NCBI GenBank assembly: GCA_913031515.1
Contig: CAJWET010000014.1
Coordinates: 1-17,260 of the forward strand
DNA length: 17,260 nucleotides
Reading direction: 5' to 3'
Source of the DNA: an uncultured Acidimicrobiaceae bacterium
Lineage (GTDB): Bacteria > Actinomycetota > Acidimicrobiia > Acidimicrobiales > UBA8592
The translations under genes and the position numbers were made by a program. The notes beneath the pieces are model-generated. The model was not told the origin of the DNA and ran no database searches. It was given only the letters and a program-made list of their open reading frames with translations. This document shows positions 15,826-17,260 of this stretch, piece by piece; position 1 is the stretch's first letter, and every line of letters starts with the position of its first letter.

Positions 15826-16115
15826 AGCCCCGAAGTTTCTTCGGCAGTGCGTTCATGGTGGCGAATCACTTCATCTACAATGAGGCGGAATACCTTTACG
15901 GAAAAATGCGGATCCATTCCTACCTCTTTGGCGATTTTATGAAGACGTTCAATTTGTTGAGCTTCCCGTTCAGGGTCAGCAGCAGGCATACCCTGCTCTG
16001 CCTTCAGAGTTCCAACAGCTTTGGTGATTTCAAAGCGTTCAGCAAGCAACCGAATAAGTTTCTCATCTAACTGATCTATTCGATCTCTATGGCTTGAAAG
16101 TATTTCTTGACTCAT
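15822..16115 (-). CDS. aroQ: Chorismate mutase type II (AroQ class)
   Basis: This 97-residue all-helical enzyme converts chorismate to prephenate for Phe/Tyr synthesis. Active-site residues of the E. coli mutase domain can be matched: Arg10, Arg27, Lys38, Asp47, Arg50 and Glu51, in RDRIDQLDEKLIRLLAER, GTLK and DPERE. The position of E. coli Gln88 appears to be His87, a difference worth noting though common in single-domain enzymes. It stands alone as a monofunctional mutase, with no prephenate dehydratase or dehydrogenase nearby. A GTGGAG ribosome site precedes the ATG. Its stop overlaps the convergent nitroreductase stop by 2 nt. It is the only clearly anabolic gene in the region. Confidence 0.93.
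   Translation of the reverse strand: MSQEILSSHRDRIDQLDEKLIRLLAERFEITKAVGTLKAEQGMPAADPEREAQQIERLHKIAKEVGMDPHFSVKVFRLIVDEVIRHHERTAEETSGL
15829..15845 (+). terminator. Short hairpin just after the nitroreductase stop
   Basis: CCGAAG (15830-15835) and CTTCGG (15839-15844) form a 6-bp stem with a TTT loop, a few nt after the nitroreductase stop and inside the end of aroQ. No T-run follows on the plus strand, so termination would be weak at best. Confidence 0.25.
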
Positions 16116-16132
16116 GTAACTCCACTCACTTG

Positions 16133-16160
16133 AAAAAATTAATTAAACGCCGGCCCGGCG
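16133..16160 (-). terminator. Terminator-like hairpin and T-run upstream of aroQ
   Basis: On the minus strand, CGCCG-GGC-CGGCG (16160-16148) forms a compact GC hairpin, followed by TTTAATTAATTTTTTC (16147-16132). It ends about 17 nt before the aroQ ATG, inside its leader. It could stop transcripts coming from the right or act as an attenuator for aroQ. On the plus strand no T-run follows, so it works only in the minus direction. No leader peptide was identified. Confidence 0.45.
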
Positions 16161-16311
16161 GATGAAACCACGCACCACCTAAGAATGGATCCTAGCCCAG
16201 AGATCAGCTTGACATATTGCCATTTGTTTAGGGCACTCCGGAATCCCTCACTTTGCAATTAAAGTTCTGATCAAAGTGGCTTCAGACAGTTGATTGTGAA
16301 AAGATCACTGC

Positions 16312-17223
16312 ATGATCTCAAAAGACGAAACATTCAATGGGACATGGCCATTCCCGCCCAATTTCTCCCATGCGGCTGGCTTTAGTCAGCATTACATAGA
16401 CGTTGGACAAGGAGAAGTAATCATCTGCTTACATGGTGAACCAACGTGGGGATACCTTTATAGAAAAATGATTCCCCCACTAGCCGAAAACAACAGGGTT
16501 ATCGTTCCTGACCACATGGGCTTTGGAAAAAGTGAAACCCCTCCGGATCGTGAGTATACGCTAAAAACCCACACTGAGAACCTGGCTTCACTGATTGATT
16601 CCCTCTCGCTAACTGACATTACTTTTGTCATGCAGGACTGGGGAGGACCAATGGGAACAGCTTACGCCGTCCGACATCCACATAAAGTGAAGCGTCTGGT
16701 GTACATGAACACAGTTGCGGGGTATGGAAAGGTTTCAGAATCAGTAACTCCAATACGAGAGTCACCGTGGTTCAAATGGATAGGTGAAGGACTTGAGTCC
16801 GGCCGGACTGAACAGATCCTCCGCAATGCAGGATCGACCGTTTTATCGATAATGAAAATTCTCGGCTTCCAGAATTCGAGCGTTATTGATGATACATGGA
16901 TTGAAGCATACAGCTCACCCTTCCCAGACTACGCAAGCTCAATTGGAGCCTACGAATTTCCTATTGATGCTTATTTGGGTCGAATAGCCGACTATGTCCT
17001 AGAGGGTGTAGACGGGGTTCCTGAGATTCAATCAAAACCGGCGATCCTCCTTGAAGGGCTTGAAGATAGGGCGATTCCCCCAGATAGAGCAATAGAGGAT
17101 TTCCGATCACTATGGCCCGAGGAAAGAATTGTTGAATTGTCAGGAGTAGGCCATTTCTGTCAAGAAGACGCTCCAGAGCTACTAGTTTCACATATACGTG
17201 AATTCCTCGAAGCGAATCCATAA
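16312..17223 (+). CDS. Haloalkane dehalogenase-like alpha/beta hydrolase
   Basis: This 303-residue hydrolase resembles haloalkane dehalogenases of the DhlA-like subgroup. It has HGEPTWGYLYRKM (41-53), an aspartate nucleophile in VMQDWGGPMG (Asp109, followed by the halide-binding Trp110), a probable acid Asp252 in EGLEDRAIPP, and the base His281 in GVGHFCQEDAPE. Nucleophile, acid and base are all present. The cap domain (about 140-235) has Trp residues at 153 and 156 that might provide the second halide contact, but I cannot align it with confidence. Asp-nucleophile relatives also include epoxide hydrolases, which would lack the Trp after the Asp and carry cap tyrosines. Only weak ribosome-site similarity precedes the ATG. 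The last 37 nt after the stop hold nothing recognisable. Confidence 0.85.
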   Translation: MISKDETFNGTWPFPPNFSHAAGFSQHYIDVGQGEVIICLHGEPTWGYLYRKMIPPLAENNRVIVPDHMGFGKSETPPDREYTLKTHTENLASLIDSLSLTDITFVMQDWGGPMGTAYAVRHPHKVKRLVYMNTVAGYGKVSESVTPIRESPWFKWIGEGLESGRTEQILRNAGSTVLSIMKILGFQNSSVIDDTWIEAYSSPFPDYASSIGAYEFPIDAYLGRIADYVLEGVDGVPEIQSKPAILLEGLEDRAIPPDRAIEDFRSLWPEERIVELSGVGHFCQEDAPELLVSHIREFLEANP

Positions 17224-17260
17224 TTGAAACAAAGATGGGAGCCTCACGGAAACATGGGTG

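Noticed and set aside
1..17260. CRISPR arrays, tRNA or rRNA genes, insertion sequences, integrase or phage genes
   Set aside because: None was seen: no regularly spaced repeats, no cloverleaf or rRNA-like stretches, and no transposase or integrase motifs in any convincing reading frame.

Overview
The window is mostly a bacterial chromosome segment of moderate GC. It holds a branched-chain-type ABC transporter operon followed by a dense block of catabolic and redox enzymes (carboxyltransferase, epoxide-hydrolase-like, nitroreductases, SDRs, class III CoA-transferase, P450, CMD/AhpD-like, alpha/beta hydrolases). The gene content, short intergenic gaps, mixed ATG/GTG/TTG starts and standard code (UGA, UAA and UAG all used as stops) suggest an uncultured, probably marine, bacterium. 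An Acidimicrobiia-like actinobacterium or a SAR202-like Chloroflexota would fit, but this is inference; no rRNA or marker gene is present.

Layout. (1) Positions 1 to about 930 are more AT-rich and look like thaumarchaeal (Nitrosopumilus-type) sequence: the end of a membrane-anchored protein with a C-terminal zinc ribbon, and the start of a second small archaeal-type protein. That second reading frame runs without a stop into the C-terminal half of a periplasmic binding protein at about 921-945. The result is either an assembly chimera or a real recombination junction. (2) 945-6440, plus strand: binding-protein C-terminus, a strong hairpin terminator, then fused livH-livM permease, livG, livF and a polytopic membrane protein, with the last four overlapping by 4 to 8 nt. 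(3) 6460-10182, minus strand: SDR, nitroreductase, limonene-epoxide-hydrolase-like protein and a biotinyl-domain/carboxyltransferase fusion, probably one operon. (4) A divergent SDR on the plus strand (10307-11176). (5) 11198-15055, minus strand: a CMD/AhpD-family gene, TTG-started P450, CaiB/BaiF CoA-transferase and alpha/beta hydrolase, a tight operon. (6) 15148-17223: second nitroreductase (plus), chorismate mutase (minus, stops overlapping the nitroreductase) and a haloalkane-dehalogenase-like hydrolase (plus).

The most notable item is the CMD/AhpD-like gene at 14525-15055. It has an in-frame TGA exactly at the second cysteine position of the redox CxxC motif, giving C-H-I-U. The frame is intact on both sides. 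A perfect 7-bp hairpin with a GGC apical loop starts 13 nt after the TGA, the expected geometry of a bacterial SECIS element. I read it as a selenoprotein, not as two genes or a pseudogene. Together the enzymes suggest uptake (Liv system), CoA activation, oxygenation and hydrolysis, and carboxylation of a hydrophobic or cyclic carboxylate, but no substrate can be read from the sequence.
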